A DNA stretch of 36,010 nt from Nitrososphaerota archaeon (GCA_029782475.1 JARPSM010000040.1:1-36010); one strand, 5' to 3'; counted from the first letter of the stretch, positions 1 to 8,630 are shown. Numbers and translations: made by a program. The notes: generated by a model from the letters alone, not told the origin.

Positions 1-2
1 TG

Positions 3-104
3 TGTTACTCCCATCTGCATTGCAAGTATGGAGGTGCGTGTGTCTTTTTTACGCTGATTTATCACGTATCTTATTTGGTTTGCTGTTAATCTTGTTACCA
101 TCAT
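3..104 (-). CDS. Partial N-terminus of a probable integrase/transposase HTH domain, truncated by window edge
   Basis: Minus-strand reading MMVTRLTANQIRYVINQRKKDTRTSILAMQMGVT... open to the window edge; resembles the HTH start of archaeal transposases/integrases (LT..QIR.I..Q.KK......A..M.VT). Confidence 0.4.
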   Translation of the reverse strand, partial: MMVTRLTANQIRYVINQRKKDTRTSILAMQMGVT

Positions 105-140
105 TTTTCTTGATCGGCATAGACGATAATAATCGCTTAG

Positions 141-241
141 AACTTTGTTTCCTAATTCATTTGAACGTGACTAGACATGCCAAAAATTATTCAAAACAAT
201 GATCAATTTGTGCCCAGAATTTGTAATTAGGAAACAAAGTT
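141..241. mobile_element. MITE-like non-autonomous element, 101 bp, 17-bp perfect terminal inverted repeats, 8-bp TSD TCGCTTAG (133-140 and 242-249)
   Basis: Left end AACTTTGTTTCCTAATT; right end AATTAGGAAACAAAGTT; flanking identical TCGCTTAG on both sides; no ORF inside. Confidence 0.8.
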
Positions 242-468
242 TCGCTTAGACTATGTCTAATTTTAGGGCGACCTAATTTTCGTACAACAGACTACTTTCG
301 GGTTGAAAAAGTGGACAACGCCTTAGTAGACAATACGCTTAAGTTCAAAAAGATAGCAGAATATTCATGAACACATTAGATTATCTTATAAAACAAAATG
401 ATCAAATTTCAACATCAATGCCTGAATGTGATAACATCAATACAGATGGAGGAGAAGAGAAGTAGGAT

Positions 469-682
469 ATGATCGAAGCCTCACTTTCAAAACTAGATGA
501 CAAGGGTGTATTTACCGTCGTTAAAGTTGAAAATGTTGAAAAAAGTAGGTAAAGAAATAATCACAGAAATAAATATTGAAACTAAAGACGAATTTGAGGG
601 TGTGAAGAATTTCTACACTTCAAGAAAGATGATCGTTGCAAAATTTTATGATAATGGCAAACCAACAATAGTGTGTGTTTAG
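469..682 (+). pseudogene. Small hypothetical ORF interrupted by a frameshift at an A6 run (539-544)
   Basis: MIEASLSKLDDKGVFTVVKVENVEK... from ATG 469 continues in the next frame as VGKEIITEINIETKDEFEGVKNFYTSRKMIVAKFYDNGKPTIVCV*. Confidence 0.4.
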
Positions 683-689
683 GTCCAAA

Positions 690-1397
690 TCACAAATATT
701 TTCTCAATTGAGTCCCTAAATCCAGTCCCTGGTATTGCCAGGTCACCATTCAAGTCATGATGTTGGCAAACGTCACCATTCCTGTCTCGTTTCGAAGACA
801 GCCTCTGACCTTTCTTTGCATGACAACATATGTCATTGCCTGCTCTGCAGCATTGTTTGTGGGTGGAACTCCCGGATACAACAGAAAAGTAAACAGATCT
901 GTTCCTGCATTGTGTATCTTTGTATGGATTGTTCTAAACGACTCTTCATTTTTACACTCACACTCGTACTCTGAGAGAATCAAATCCAGTTCCTTGATTG
1001 CAGAATTGTACAGACGCCGATTCGGTTTTGTTATCTCTTTTGCAGTAATGCGTGCAAAGAGCTTTTGGATTTTATCGTAGAATTCCTTTGAATATTCTGT
1101 TTCCAATTGAATCCAGACATATTTTGCCTCGCGCAATATGTGGGCCCAGCATCGCTGTATAATTTTAAACAGACCATACGGTGGCCAACCATCACAGATG
1201 CAAACTCCCTTAAATTCTGCAAAATACTTTTTCAGCACGTCTCTGCCCCTGCTATCGCTCAAAAAATAGTAAAACAAATCTTGGTGTCTGGCAACCCATG
1301 ACCATCCCCGTTTGCCATTAATTGACATTCCTGTCTCATCAAAATTTGCATATTTGGAGGCAATAATTTTTTGTCTTATCTCCTCAACTGCAGGCAC
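690..1397 (-). pseudogene. IS66-family transposase remnant, 5'-truncated, in-frame TGA at 750-752
   Basis: NFDETGMSINGKRGWSWVA, CDGWPPYG, RCWAHILREAK, NNAAEQAM motifs typical of the IS66 DDE domain; reading past the TGA gives MVTWQYQGLDLGTQLRKYL*, which matches the C-terminus at 35889-36010. Confidence 0.8.
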
Positions 1398-1411
1398 GAC
1401 CTAAACACCCA

Positions 1412-1819
1412 CCATTTTCTAATGGGGATTTTACTGAACCCTTGATAATTCAAACATTTTCAAAGGTTGATCCTGGAGATGATTTCATATTCTTACATCT
1501 TTTCAAGAATCTGGATTTGATACTTGTTTTTCTCTAGCATCTACTCCTAGTATAGATAAGATTGAATTTTACAACCTTGTTGCAAAATTCATCAATCCTG
1601 GAAAATCACCAGAACCATTTGATGTTTCACTTGATATGCTAACTGGAACAGGAGATGTTCTGTATGAAATTCAATATACTAATTGTGGAGCCGTTGATTT
1701 CTTGTGATATCTACAACAAGGTGCTTGGGGTTTTCCAATTTTCTGAAGCAGAAGATGGCGAAATTCGTGAAAAATACATCTTTTATTGTGAAGGATATGG
1801 GATTGATTTCCCTGAATAA
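1412..1819 (+). pseudogene. Decayed hypothetical (probably secreted) protein gene, truncated at the IS66 remnant
   Basis: Segments in different frames: GDFTEPLIIQTFSKVDPGDDFIFLHLFKNLDL..., ASTPSIDKIEFYNLVAKFINPGKSPEPFDVSLDMLTGTGDVLYEIQYTNCGAVDF, SCDIYNKVLGVFQFSEAEDGEIREKYIFYCEGYGIDFPE*. Confidence 0.5.
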
Positions 1820-1859
1820 TTTGGATAAACTATTTTAAGAATAATTTCCAAGTAATATC

Positions 1860-2375
1860 ATGAAATTATCTCCTAAAATAAAAAAAGCTCTAAATGATCA
1901 AGTTACTCTTGAAGCCTCTGCAACAAACAATTATCTTGCAATGGCATCCTGGTGTGAAGTTACAGGATATCAAGGAGCTGCGGATTACTTTTACGCTCAG
2001 TCTGATGAAGAGAGAACTCATATGCTCAAAATAGTTCGCTATCTTAATTCACTTGGAACTATTGCAACAATTCCTGCAACAAAATCTTCTCCTAGTTCTT
2101 ACAAATCACTTGAAGTGCTAATCAACACTGCACTCAAAAATGAACAATCTGTAACTAAAGCAATTCATAACATGGTGGAGATTGCACAGAAAGAAAAAGA
2201 TCATTCAACATATGTTTTCTTGGAATGGTTTGTAAATGAACAAGTACAAGAAGAAACAAAATTTGAAACTATTTTGCAAAAGTTTGATCTACTTGGTCGA
2301 GATAAATTGGGAATAAATGAGATTGACAAATTCCTTGCTACAGAAGCTACTGCACCTGCAGATCCTGTCGCATAG
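1860..2375 (+). CDS. Ferritin
   Basis: 171 aa; LEASATNNYLAMASWCEVTGYQGAADYFYAQSDEERTHMLKI and EWFVNEQVQEE match the ferritin four-helix ferroxidase pattern. Confidence 0.9.
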   Translation: MKLSPKIKKALNDQVTLEASATNNYLAMASWCEVTGYQGAADYFYAQSDEERTHMLKIVRYLNSLGTIATIPATKSSPSSYKSLEVLINTALKNEQSVTKAIHNMVEIAQKEKDHSTYVFLEWFVNEQVQEETKFETILQKFDLLGRDKLGINEIDKFLATEATAPADPVA

Positions 2376-2417
2376 GTTTTCTAAAATAATTAATACCTCG
2401 TTATTTGCATACATGCT

Positions 2418-2750
2418 ATGACAGTTACTGTAACTAGAAAACCTGGTGGAATTACACAATTATTCAACACTGAAACTGGCAGAGTCACCTACAAGTGTAG
2501 GGCAGAATCAGCATTCATGTTAATTGAAGCATTTGGAGGGATTGTAAAATTCAATCAAAAAAATGCTATAGCTACTGTTACTGGGCACATTACTGAACTT
2601 GAATCATGTGATGTCTTGAAGAAAGGTCATTCTGAATACAAAGAAGCATTAACTATCATTGTCACAGCCCATAAAGAATTTGCAAAAACCATTTCTGATT
2701 CTTATCAAAAAGAAATCCGGGAACTAGAAAACAAACTATCTGCTCTTTAG
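2418..2750 (+). CDS. Hypothetical protein
   Basis: 110-aa ORF with good start context. Confidence 0.65.
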   Translation: MTVTVTRKPGGITQLFNTETGRVTYKCRAESAFMLIEAFGGIVKFNQKNAIATVTGHITELESCDVLKKGHSEYKEALTIIVTAHKEFAKTISDSYQKEIRELENKLSAL

Positions 2751-2752
2751 CT

Positions 2753-2926
2753 TTAACCGTAAATCATACAGTGTTCGCATTCACAAACTTCTTGTTCTTT
2801 TGATTTTTTTAGGCATTTTTTATGTTGACCTGCTTGACATTGTACACAAATCTCTTCAATGTTCTCAACACTTGTGTATTTTTTAGACTGATCAAATCCA
2901 AATCCGCCATCTTTTGGTCCTACCAT
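2753..2926 (-). CDS. Small cysteine-rich protein (57 aa), putative metal-binding
   Basis: Manual translation MVGPKDGGFGFDQSKKYTSVENIEEICVQCQAGQHKKCLKKSKEQEVCECEHCMIYG*; CxxC...C...CxCxxC; absent from the supplied ORF track. Confidence 0.7.
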   Translation of the reverse strand: MVGPKDGGFGFDQSKKYTSVENIEEICVQCQAGQHKKCLKKSKEQEVCECEHCMIYG

Positions 2927-2960
2927 GTTTTCACTTAATTGATGCTCTATTTCTACTTCA

Positions 2961-3260
2961 CTAATTGATTGCTGTTTCTATTGCTTTTTGTAAATCTATT
3001 TTGTGAGTCTCAATTATCCCTCGTATTTCAAAAGTATCTACATACCCACCTGCTGATGCTCTGGTTGCTTTGAGGAGATAGTGCAAAGATCCTTCTTCGA
3101 TTTTTCCTACATAATATCCGTAGAGAAAGTCTGCTTCATCTTTGCATTTCCAAATCTGTTTGATTGCTGGGAATGTCTGTTTAATTTCAGTGGGGATTTC
3201 TAGAATTCTTCTTTGAATGTATTGGTCTAATGATTTTCTAATTGTTGAATCTTGAAGCAA
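2961..3260 (-). CDS. Hypothetical protein (99 aa, TTG start)
   Basis: Open frame in an intergenic slot; no recognisable family. Confidence 0.55.
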   Translation of the reverse strand: MLQDSTIRKSLDQYIQRRILEIPTEIKQTFPAIKQIWKCKDEADFLYGYYVGKIEEGSLHYLLKATRASAGGYVDTFEIRGIIETHKIDLQKAIETAIN

Positions 3261-3288
3261 CTCAAAATCTCATTGGTGTCATTGCATT

Positions 3289-3435
3289 TTAGTCCTTTTT
3301 CTTTTCATCTTTAACTTCATCTGGTTTATCCCACATGTGCATTGTGCCTCTAACCATGAAAGATCCTACAATTATGGCAACTAATCCTGTAACTATGAAT
3401 AAAAATAATTTCCCAATATCTTTGATACTTGCCAC
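3289..3435 (-). CDS. Small single-TM protein (48 aa, GTG start)
   Basis: VASIKDIGKLFLFIVTGLVAIIVGSFMVRGTMHMWDKPDEVKDEKKKD*: one hydrophobic helix and a charged tail. Confidence 0.5.
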   Translation of the reverse strand: MASIKDIGKLFLFIVTGLVAIIVGSFMVRGTMHMWDKPDEVKDEKKKD

Positions 3436-3494
3436 ATAATATTCACTTAATCTATCTAATTATAATTGTCTGAGATGGACAATTAGATTCAATA

Positions 3495-3617
3495 ATGAGT
3501 CTGAAAAATTCCTCTCAAATGTCTAAAATTAAACAAATTGCAGCCTGGGTTGCAATTATTGGTGGCGGAATTGGATTCTTCTTCTTCTCAATTGAGATGG
3601 CTGAATTTATGCGATAG
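3495..3617 (+). CDS. Small single-TM protein (40 aa)
   Basis: MSLKNSSQMSKIKQIAAWVAIIGGGIGFFFFSIEMAEFMR*. Confidence 0.45.
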   Translation: MSLKNSSQMSKIKQIAAWVAIIGGGIGFFFFSIEMAEFMR

Positions 3618-3655
3618 TGTGAAAACTAAATACATTCAATTTTAAAATATTATTT

Positions 3656-4096
3656 GTGATAACTAGAGAAATTAAGAATTTTTTAAATCTGCAAAAACTT
3701 GGATATGTTGCAACTGTCTCCTCTGATGGGAAACCAAACATCTCTCCAAAGGGTACTATTATTGGATGGTCTTTAGAAACACTTGCTTTTGCAGATATCC
3801 GTTCACCTGACACTATGAAAAATTTAATTGATAATCCTAATGTAGAAATTAATGTAATTGATCCTCTTCTTCGTAAGGGATATTTGTTTCAAGGAACTGC
3901 TAGACTTTTACAAGATGGTATTCTATACCAAGAAATTCTGAACCATTATAGACAAAATGGAATTAAAAGCCCAATCAATTCTATTATTCTAGTTGATGTT
4001 TCATGTGTATCTGATGTAATTTCTCCTTTGTATGATCTTGGAATTTCTGAAGATGAAATAAAATCAAAATGGCAAAAACATTTTTCAACTCTATGA
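3656..4096 (+). CDS. Pyridoxamine 5'-phosphate oxidase-like (PPOX) flavin-binding protein
   Basis: LQKLGYVATVSSDGKPNISPKGTI...AFADIRSPDTMKNLIDNPNVEINVID...GTARL. Confidence 0.8.
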   Translation: MITREIKNFLNLQKLGYVATVSSDGKPNISPKGTIIGWSLETLAFADIRSPDTMKNLIDNPNVEINVIDPLLRKGYLFQGTARLLQDGILYQEILNHYRQNGIKSPINSIILVDVSCVSDVISPLYDLGISEDEIKSKWQKHFSTL

Positions 4097-4870
4097 TTTA
4101 TCTGGTAACTTTGTAGTTTTTTTAATATTCTCTAAATCTTTTTTTGTTTTTTCATGCTCTGCTCTTTCTTTTTCTAATAATGATTGAACTGTTTCTAGTT
4201 CTTTTAGTGTATTATTGAGTTTTGATTTTAATGAGCCAACCACTGCACTTGCAGCCTCTATAATTCCTGCAGAACTCTTCTGACTTTCCTTATTTACACC
4301 GATGAATTCTTTTTCAGATGTTGTGAGAACACTGGTGTCTTCAAAAGTATCTTTTTTATCTAATTCATTTTTTGCATTATATAATCTGGAATTTGCTTCT
4401 TCTAATTCTTTTTCAACTTCTACTTGTTGTTTTTTAATATTATGTAGTGTTGCTTGTTCTTTTTCAAGTTGTTCTTTAATCTCATCATATTTTTTTGTAA
4501 ATTCACCCAATTCTTCTTTTATTTTTGAATGATCTCCCTCAGTTTTGTTGAATTTTTCTACTGATTTTAAATCTTTAATTGACTCTGCTTTTTTTGCTTT
4601 CTCACGTGTTTCTATGTATTCTCGTTGAATGATGTCTAACTCTATCTTTTTTTGATTAAGTTCTTTTTTTACTAGCATTAAATTGCCAACTGTTGAATCA
4701 TATTCTTCTTTGACTGTGGTGGTTTTTTGAGTGATCTCATCTAGTTCTGTTTGTTTTTCTATGAATTCTTTTTGTAATGTTTCAACTTTTTTTTCTAGTT
4801 CTGTTTTTAGGGTTGTCTCTGCACTGCTATCTGTTGTGTCTTCTGCTTTCTTTTTGCCAAAAAATCCCAT
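4091..4870 (-). CDS. Coiled-coil protein
   Basis: 259 aa, heptad-rich Glu/Lys composition across most of its length. Confidence 0.75.
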   Translation of the reverse strand: MGFFGKKKAEDTTDSSAETTLKTELEKKVETLQKEFIEKQTELDEITQKTTTVKEEYDSTVGNLMLVKKELNQKKIELDIIQREYIETREKAKKAESIKDLKSVEKFNKTEGDHSKIKEELGEFTKKYDEIKEQLEKEQATLHNIKKQQVEVEKELEEANSRLYNAKNELDKKDTFEDTSVLTTSEKEFIGVNKESQKSSAGIIEAASAVVGSLKSKLNNTLKELETVQSLLEKERAEHEKTKKDLENIKKTTKLPDKS

Positions 4871-4906
4871 ATCTGTATCAGCATTTCTCCAAAAGATGAA
4901 CCTTTC

Positions 4907-5107
4907 TTATCCTTGTTTTACTCGCCATCTGAAAAATTTCAGATAGAATCCAATACTGCCAATTGTAATACCTGCAATCCAGGCGATGGGGCCTAATCCC
5001 ATCTCATTGGTGCTCTCTTGAGGAGCGAGGAACAACAACAATGCTCCGAGTATGATTAATGCAAATCCTCCACTGTTCTTTGATTTGTTATGTTCTCCAT
5101 GAACCAT
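4907..5107 (-). CDS. Small membrane protein (66 aa), two predicted TM helices
   Basis: GGFALIILGALLLFLAP...GPIAWIAGITIGSIGFYLKFF; starts 2 nt after the LysRS ORF. Confidence 0.6.
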   Translation of the reverse strand: MVHGEHNKSKNSGGFALIILGALLLFLAPQESTNEMGLGPIAWIAGITIGSIGFYLKFFRWRVKQG

Positions 5108-5109
5108 GA

Positions 5110-6699
5110 TTAAACATACTCTGAAAGTGTTTTTGCTACTTGCTTTCGTCCAATGTCTGAGATGAATGGGCCAATTTTTGGTCCTCTTGAGGTCCCAAGT
5201 ATAATTTGATATAATATTTTAAAGAAATCTTTTGGTTGAATGTCATTTCCCTTTGCAATTTGATATATTGTATTTTGAATATCTTCTAACTCTTCATCAC
5301 CGTTTAATGCTTTTATGAGTAATGTCAATGCCTTTTTTGCAGTGTCATCTAAATCAATTTGAATTTTTTCTTGTTCATCAAATTCGTTTGAATAGTTCCC
5401 TGCAAGTTCAATGAGTTTTTCTATTTCTGGTTCTGGATTTTTTATTACTCCATAATCTAACAATTTCTTCATTACTCGTTGACCTCTATTTTCTTTGAAA
5501 ATTTTTGCTAATTCAATTAATAATCTATAATTGACATGTGTGCTTGATTGTTTTGGAGGATTTAATAGATTTACATACTCGTACAACCCTTTATTTTTTA
5601 TTAGTTTTGCTTGGTTGTCTACTTTGATTCGTCCAAAGTAAATGTCTTCTAATTCATTGTATTCGCTCATCAATCCTGGGATATCGTCAAACCCTAATTC
5701 TCTTGCACCTGTAATTCTCTTGTAAAGTAGTAATAAGATTGATTTTGGACTGCCAAATTCTAACCATTTTTGAGCAGTGATTACATTTCCTAAAGATTTT
5801 GAAATCTTTTTTCCACCTTTATCTAAAAACATCTCGTACTTTACATGGTGAGGATGTGGGAATTCTAAAATTTCATCAGACACCCAATCATTTACTTTAA
5901 CTGAATCCATGATGTCTTTCCCATATGCTTCAAATCTAATGTCAAATGCTGTCCATCTTGCTGCAAATTCTACTTTCCAGGCTAATTTTCCAAGGTCTTT
6001 ACCAATGTCTGCCTCGCCTACATGACTGCATCCTTTGACCATTTTAGAGCCAATTTCTGTATCATGACAAGTGTACTTTACTTTCTTTTCATCTGCAATG
6101 TATTCAGAAGCTTCTGCTGTATAGAGACGATTACAGTTAGCACAAACTGGAAAATATGGTAAATATTTTTGATATTTTTCTTGTCCTACTAATTCTGAAA
6201 TTTTTTCTCCAATTTTTGTACTATTTTGTAAAATTGTGTGGATTTGATCTTTCAGCAATCCTTGTTTGTAAGTGTCAACTGCTCTTCTAAACTCATATTT
6301 TATTCCCACTTTATCTAAGCCGTCTAATAGAATGCTACTCATGTGCATTCCGTAAGAGTCATGGCATCCATACGGATCTGGAATTAATGATACTGGTTTT
6401 GCAATATGTTCTTCCAAGCCAAATTCTTGCATTCCTTCAGGAATTTTTCTTAATCCGTCAAGATCATCTGAATATGCAATTAGTTCTGATTTATATCCTA
6501 AATTTTCTAATGCAAGTTTAACTCCACAAGCTCTTACTGCATCTCCTAAACTGCCAATGTGTGGAATTCCAGAAGCTCCTAATCCACTTTCAACTTTGAG
6601 TAGATCTGTATTTCTCCCTAAGGCTTTTTCTCGTTCAAGTAGTTCTGAAGCTAATTTATCAATCCAAGTTCCTTTTCCGATAATTTTTTGTTCCGTCAT
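5110..6699 (-). CDS. lysK: Lysyl-tRNA synthetase, class I
   Basis: 529 aa; SGIPHIGSLGDAVRA (HIGH), KISKSLGNVIT (KMSKS-like), CxxC...C..H zinc region. Confidence 0.93.
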   Translation of the reverse strand: MTEQKIIGKGTWIDKLASELLEREKALGRNTDLLKVESGLGASGIPHIGSLGDAVRACGVKLALENLGYKSELIAYSDDLDGLRKIPEGMQEFGLEEHIAKPVSLIPDPYGCHDSYGMHMSSILLDGLDKVGIKYEFRRAVDTYKQGLLKDQIHTILQNSTKIGEKISELVGQEKYQKYLPYFPVCANCNRLYTAEASEYIADEKKVKYTCHDTEIGSKMVKGCSHVGEADIGKDLGKLAWKVEFAARWTAFDIRFEAYGKDIMDSVKVNDWVSDEILEFPHPHHVKYEMFLDKGGKKISKSLGNVITAQKWLEFGSPKSILLLLYKRITGARELGFDDIPGLMSEYNELEDIYFGRIKVDNQAKLIKNKGLYEYVNLLNPPKQSSTHVNYRLLIELAKIFKENRGQRVMKKLLDYGVIKNPEPEIEKLIELAGNYSNEFDEQEKIQIDLDDTAKKALTLLIKALNGDEELEDIQNTIYQIAKGNDIQPKDFFKILYQIILGTSRGPKIGPFISDIGRKQVAKTLSEYV

Positions 6700-6708
6700 A
6701 CCTTTTCT

Positions 6709-8295
6709 CTAATTCAATGTCTTGGACATGTATGGCCCATATAACGAATACCCTAATTTTTGATAATATTCTCTTGTACCTACTGCACTGATCACTAAAA
6801 GTTTTTTAGCATCAAACTCCTCTTTAGATATTTTTTCAGCTTCTTTCATCAAATTCTTTCCTAATCCTGCATGTTGAATTTCTTTTTCTTCTTTTTCTCC
6901 TAGTTTCAATGACTTTCCATACACGTGGATTTCTCTAACTATGCATGTGTCTTGATTAATTTCATCTCTGTGTGCATCTACACTTGGTTTTCTTAATCTC
7001 AAAAACCCGTAGATTGATTCATTCTTGTCTTCATATGACAAGAACACTTCTTTTCCGCCTGATGAATCATAATCAATTCTGTTTAATTTTACATCGCCTC
7101 CATCTGCCTTGTTGTTGGATAGTCCTGCTTCTCTACATCTAATGCATTTGCAAGAAAGTCCCTGTTTTGCAAGATTCTGGTGTACTATTTGCCTCAAATT
7201 TCCTGATTTTGGGCCTGCGATAATCTCTTTTGAAGATATTTCTCTTTGTACTCTCATGATTCTTACCCATTTTGGAACATTTCTTTTGGCTTCTGTTAGA
7301 ACTTTGATCATGTTTTCATCAGAGTATGGTGTGTATTTTCCCTGCTTGTATTCTTCGTATAGTGGAGTATTTTCAATAACTAGTGATGGGTAAATTTTCA
7401 ACATGTCTGGACGTAATTGTGGGTCTGAAAATAATTTTTTAAAATCTGCAATGTCTTCTTCTGGTTTCATTGTAGGTAGTCCTGGCATCATATGTGCCAC
7501 TAGTTTGTAACCTGCATCTTTTGAAATTTGAAATGATTCTACTACATCATTGTAATCATGACCTCTGTTTACTATTTTGTACACTCGTTCTTGCAGTGAT
7601 TGAACCCCAATCTCCACCCTTGTAATTCCATAACTTAACATCAAGTCTACATGTTCTTGTTTACAATAATCTGGTTTTGTTTCAATTGTAAATCCCACAT
7701 TCCTTATTGATGCATGTTCGTTGTTTGATTTTGCTTGTTCCAAATCTTTTGAATCTGTCCCATTTAATGCATCATAACATGATTTGATGAAATCTTTTTG
7801 ATAATCTTTTGGCATGAATAGAAATGTTCCACCAACAATTACTATTTCCATTTTAGATGGGTCATGTCCAAATGCAATTAATTTTTCAATCTTTGATTCG
7901 ATTTGTAATTTAGGATCGAATTCATTTTGTATTGCATTTAATGATGATGGCTCTTTCCCTGTATAACTATTAGGAGAATTAAATTCAATTCCTCCTGGAC
8001 AATACGTGCATCTTCCATGTGGGCATGCATATGGTTTTGGCATTAATGCAACCACTGATACTCCAGATGCTGTTTTAGCTGGTTTTCTAATTAGTACTTT
8101 TTTTAATTTATCAAAATCTGATTCTTTTGCCATTGACAATATTTCATAATTTCTTGGAATTCTTTCTAGTGCGTATTTTGTACAAATTTTTATAATTTCT
8201 TTTTTTACTTGTTTTTTAGTTGGCTCTTGAATCGTTAGTAAATTCCGAGTAATCTCACCACATGCTTTGGATATGACTGGGTCAAGCTTATTCAT
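6709..8295 (-). CDS. elp3: Elp3-like tRNA U34 modification enzyme (radical SAM + GNAT)
   Basis: PYACPHGRCTYCPGG radical-SAM cluster motif; IETKPDYC, RVEIGVQSL, GHDYNDV, C-terminal GNAT with GLGKNLMKEAE. Confidence 0.95.
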   Translation of the reverse strand: MNKLDPVISKACGEITRNLLTIQEPTKKQVKKEIIKICTKYALERIPRNYEILSMAKESDFDKLKKVLIRKPAKTASGVSVVALMPKPYACPHGRCTYCPGGIEFNSPNSYTGKEPSSLNAIQNEFDPKLQIESKIEKLIAFGHDPSKMEIVIVGGTFLFMPKDYQKDFIKSCYDALNGTDSKDLEQAKSNNEHASIRNVGFTIETKPDYCKQEHVDLMLSYGITRVEIGVQSLQERVYKIVNRGHDYNDVVESFQISKDAGYKLVAHMMPGLPTMKPEEDIADFKKLFSDPQLRPDMLKIYPSLVIENTPLYEEYKQGKYTPYSDENMIKVLTEAKRNVPKWVRIMRVQREISSKEIIAGPKSGNLRQIVHQNLAKQGLSCKCIRCREAGLSNNKADGGDVKLNRIDYDSSGGKEVFLSYEDKNESIYGFLRLRKPSVDAHRDEINQDTCIVREIHVYGKSLKLGEKEEKEIQHAGLGKNLMKEAEKISKEEFDAKKLLVISAVGTREYYQKLGYSLYGPYMSKTLN

Positions 8296-8351
8296 GAATG
8301 ATCATTTTGATTTGGACATAAATTCGTTAAATAATTTGGTATATTTGATAT

Positions 8352-8630
8352 CTATTTACGCCTAGTTGTTTTTCTTTTAATCGTCTTTCTAGCTGGTTTT
8401 CTCTTTACTACCTTTTTCCTCACTGTACTCTTTCTAGCTGGTTTTCTCTTTACTACCTTTTTCCTCACTGTACTCTTTCTAGCTGGTTTTCTCTTTACTA
8501 CCTTTTTCCTTACTGTACTCTCTCTTCCAATATTTTTTTTGATATCTTTTAATTTGTTTAATTCAGTTTGAATTTTTTTAATTTCTGCAATCATTTCTGC
8601 TTTGAATGAATCGTTGTTTGTTTCTGACAT
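8352..8630 (-). CDS. Lys/Arg-rich basic protein with tandem repeats, possible nucleic-acid-binding
   Basis: 92 aa; coiled N-terminus, then three KSTVRKKVVKRKPAR units and TIKRKTTRRK. Confidence 0.75.
   Translation of the reverse strand: MSETNNDSFKAEMIAEIKKIQTELNKLKDIKKNIGRESTVRKKVVKRKPARKSTVRKKVVKRKPARKSTVRKKVVKRKPARKTIKRKTTRRK
8389..8523. repeat. Three tandem 45-bp units encoding KSTVRKKVVKRKPAR
   Basis: CTAGCTGGTTTTCTCTTTACTACCTTTTTCCTCACTGTACTCTTT repeated at 8389, 8434 and 8479 with few substitutions. Confidence 0.9.

Noticed and set aside
2-202. 66-aa plus-strand ORF
   Set aside because: Runs across the MITE left end and is antisense to an HTH-like N-terminus; no coding signal.
735-1301. 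Plus-strand ORFs 735-974, 757-1080 and 1107-1301
   Set aside because: Antisense to the IS66 transposase remnant, which has recognisable domain motifs on the minus strand.
8389-8523. CRISPR-like array
   Set aside because: The repeats are contiguous 45-bp coding units without spacers, in frame in a basic protein.
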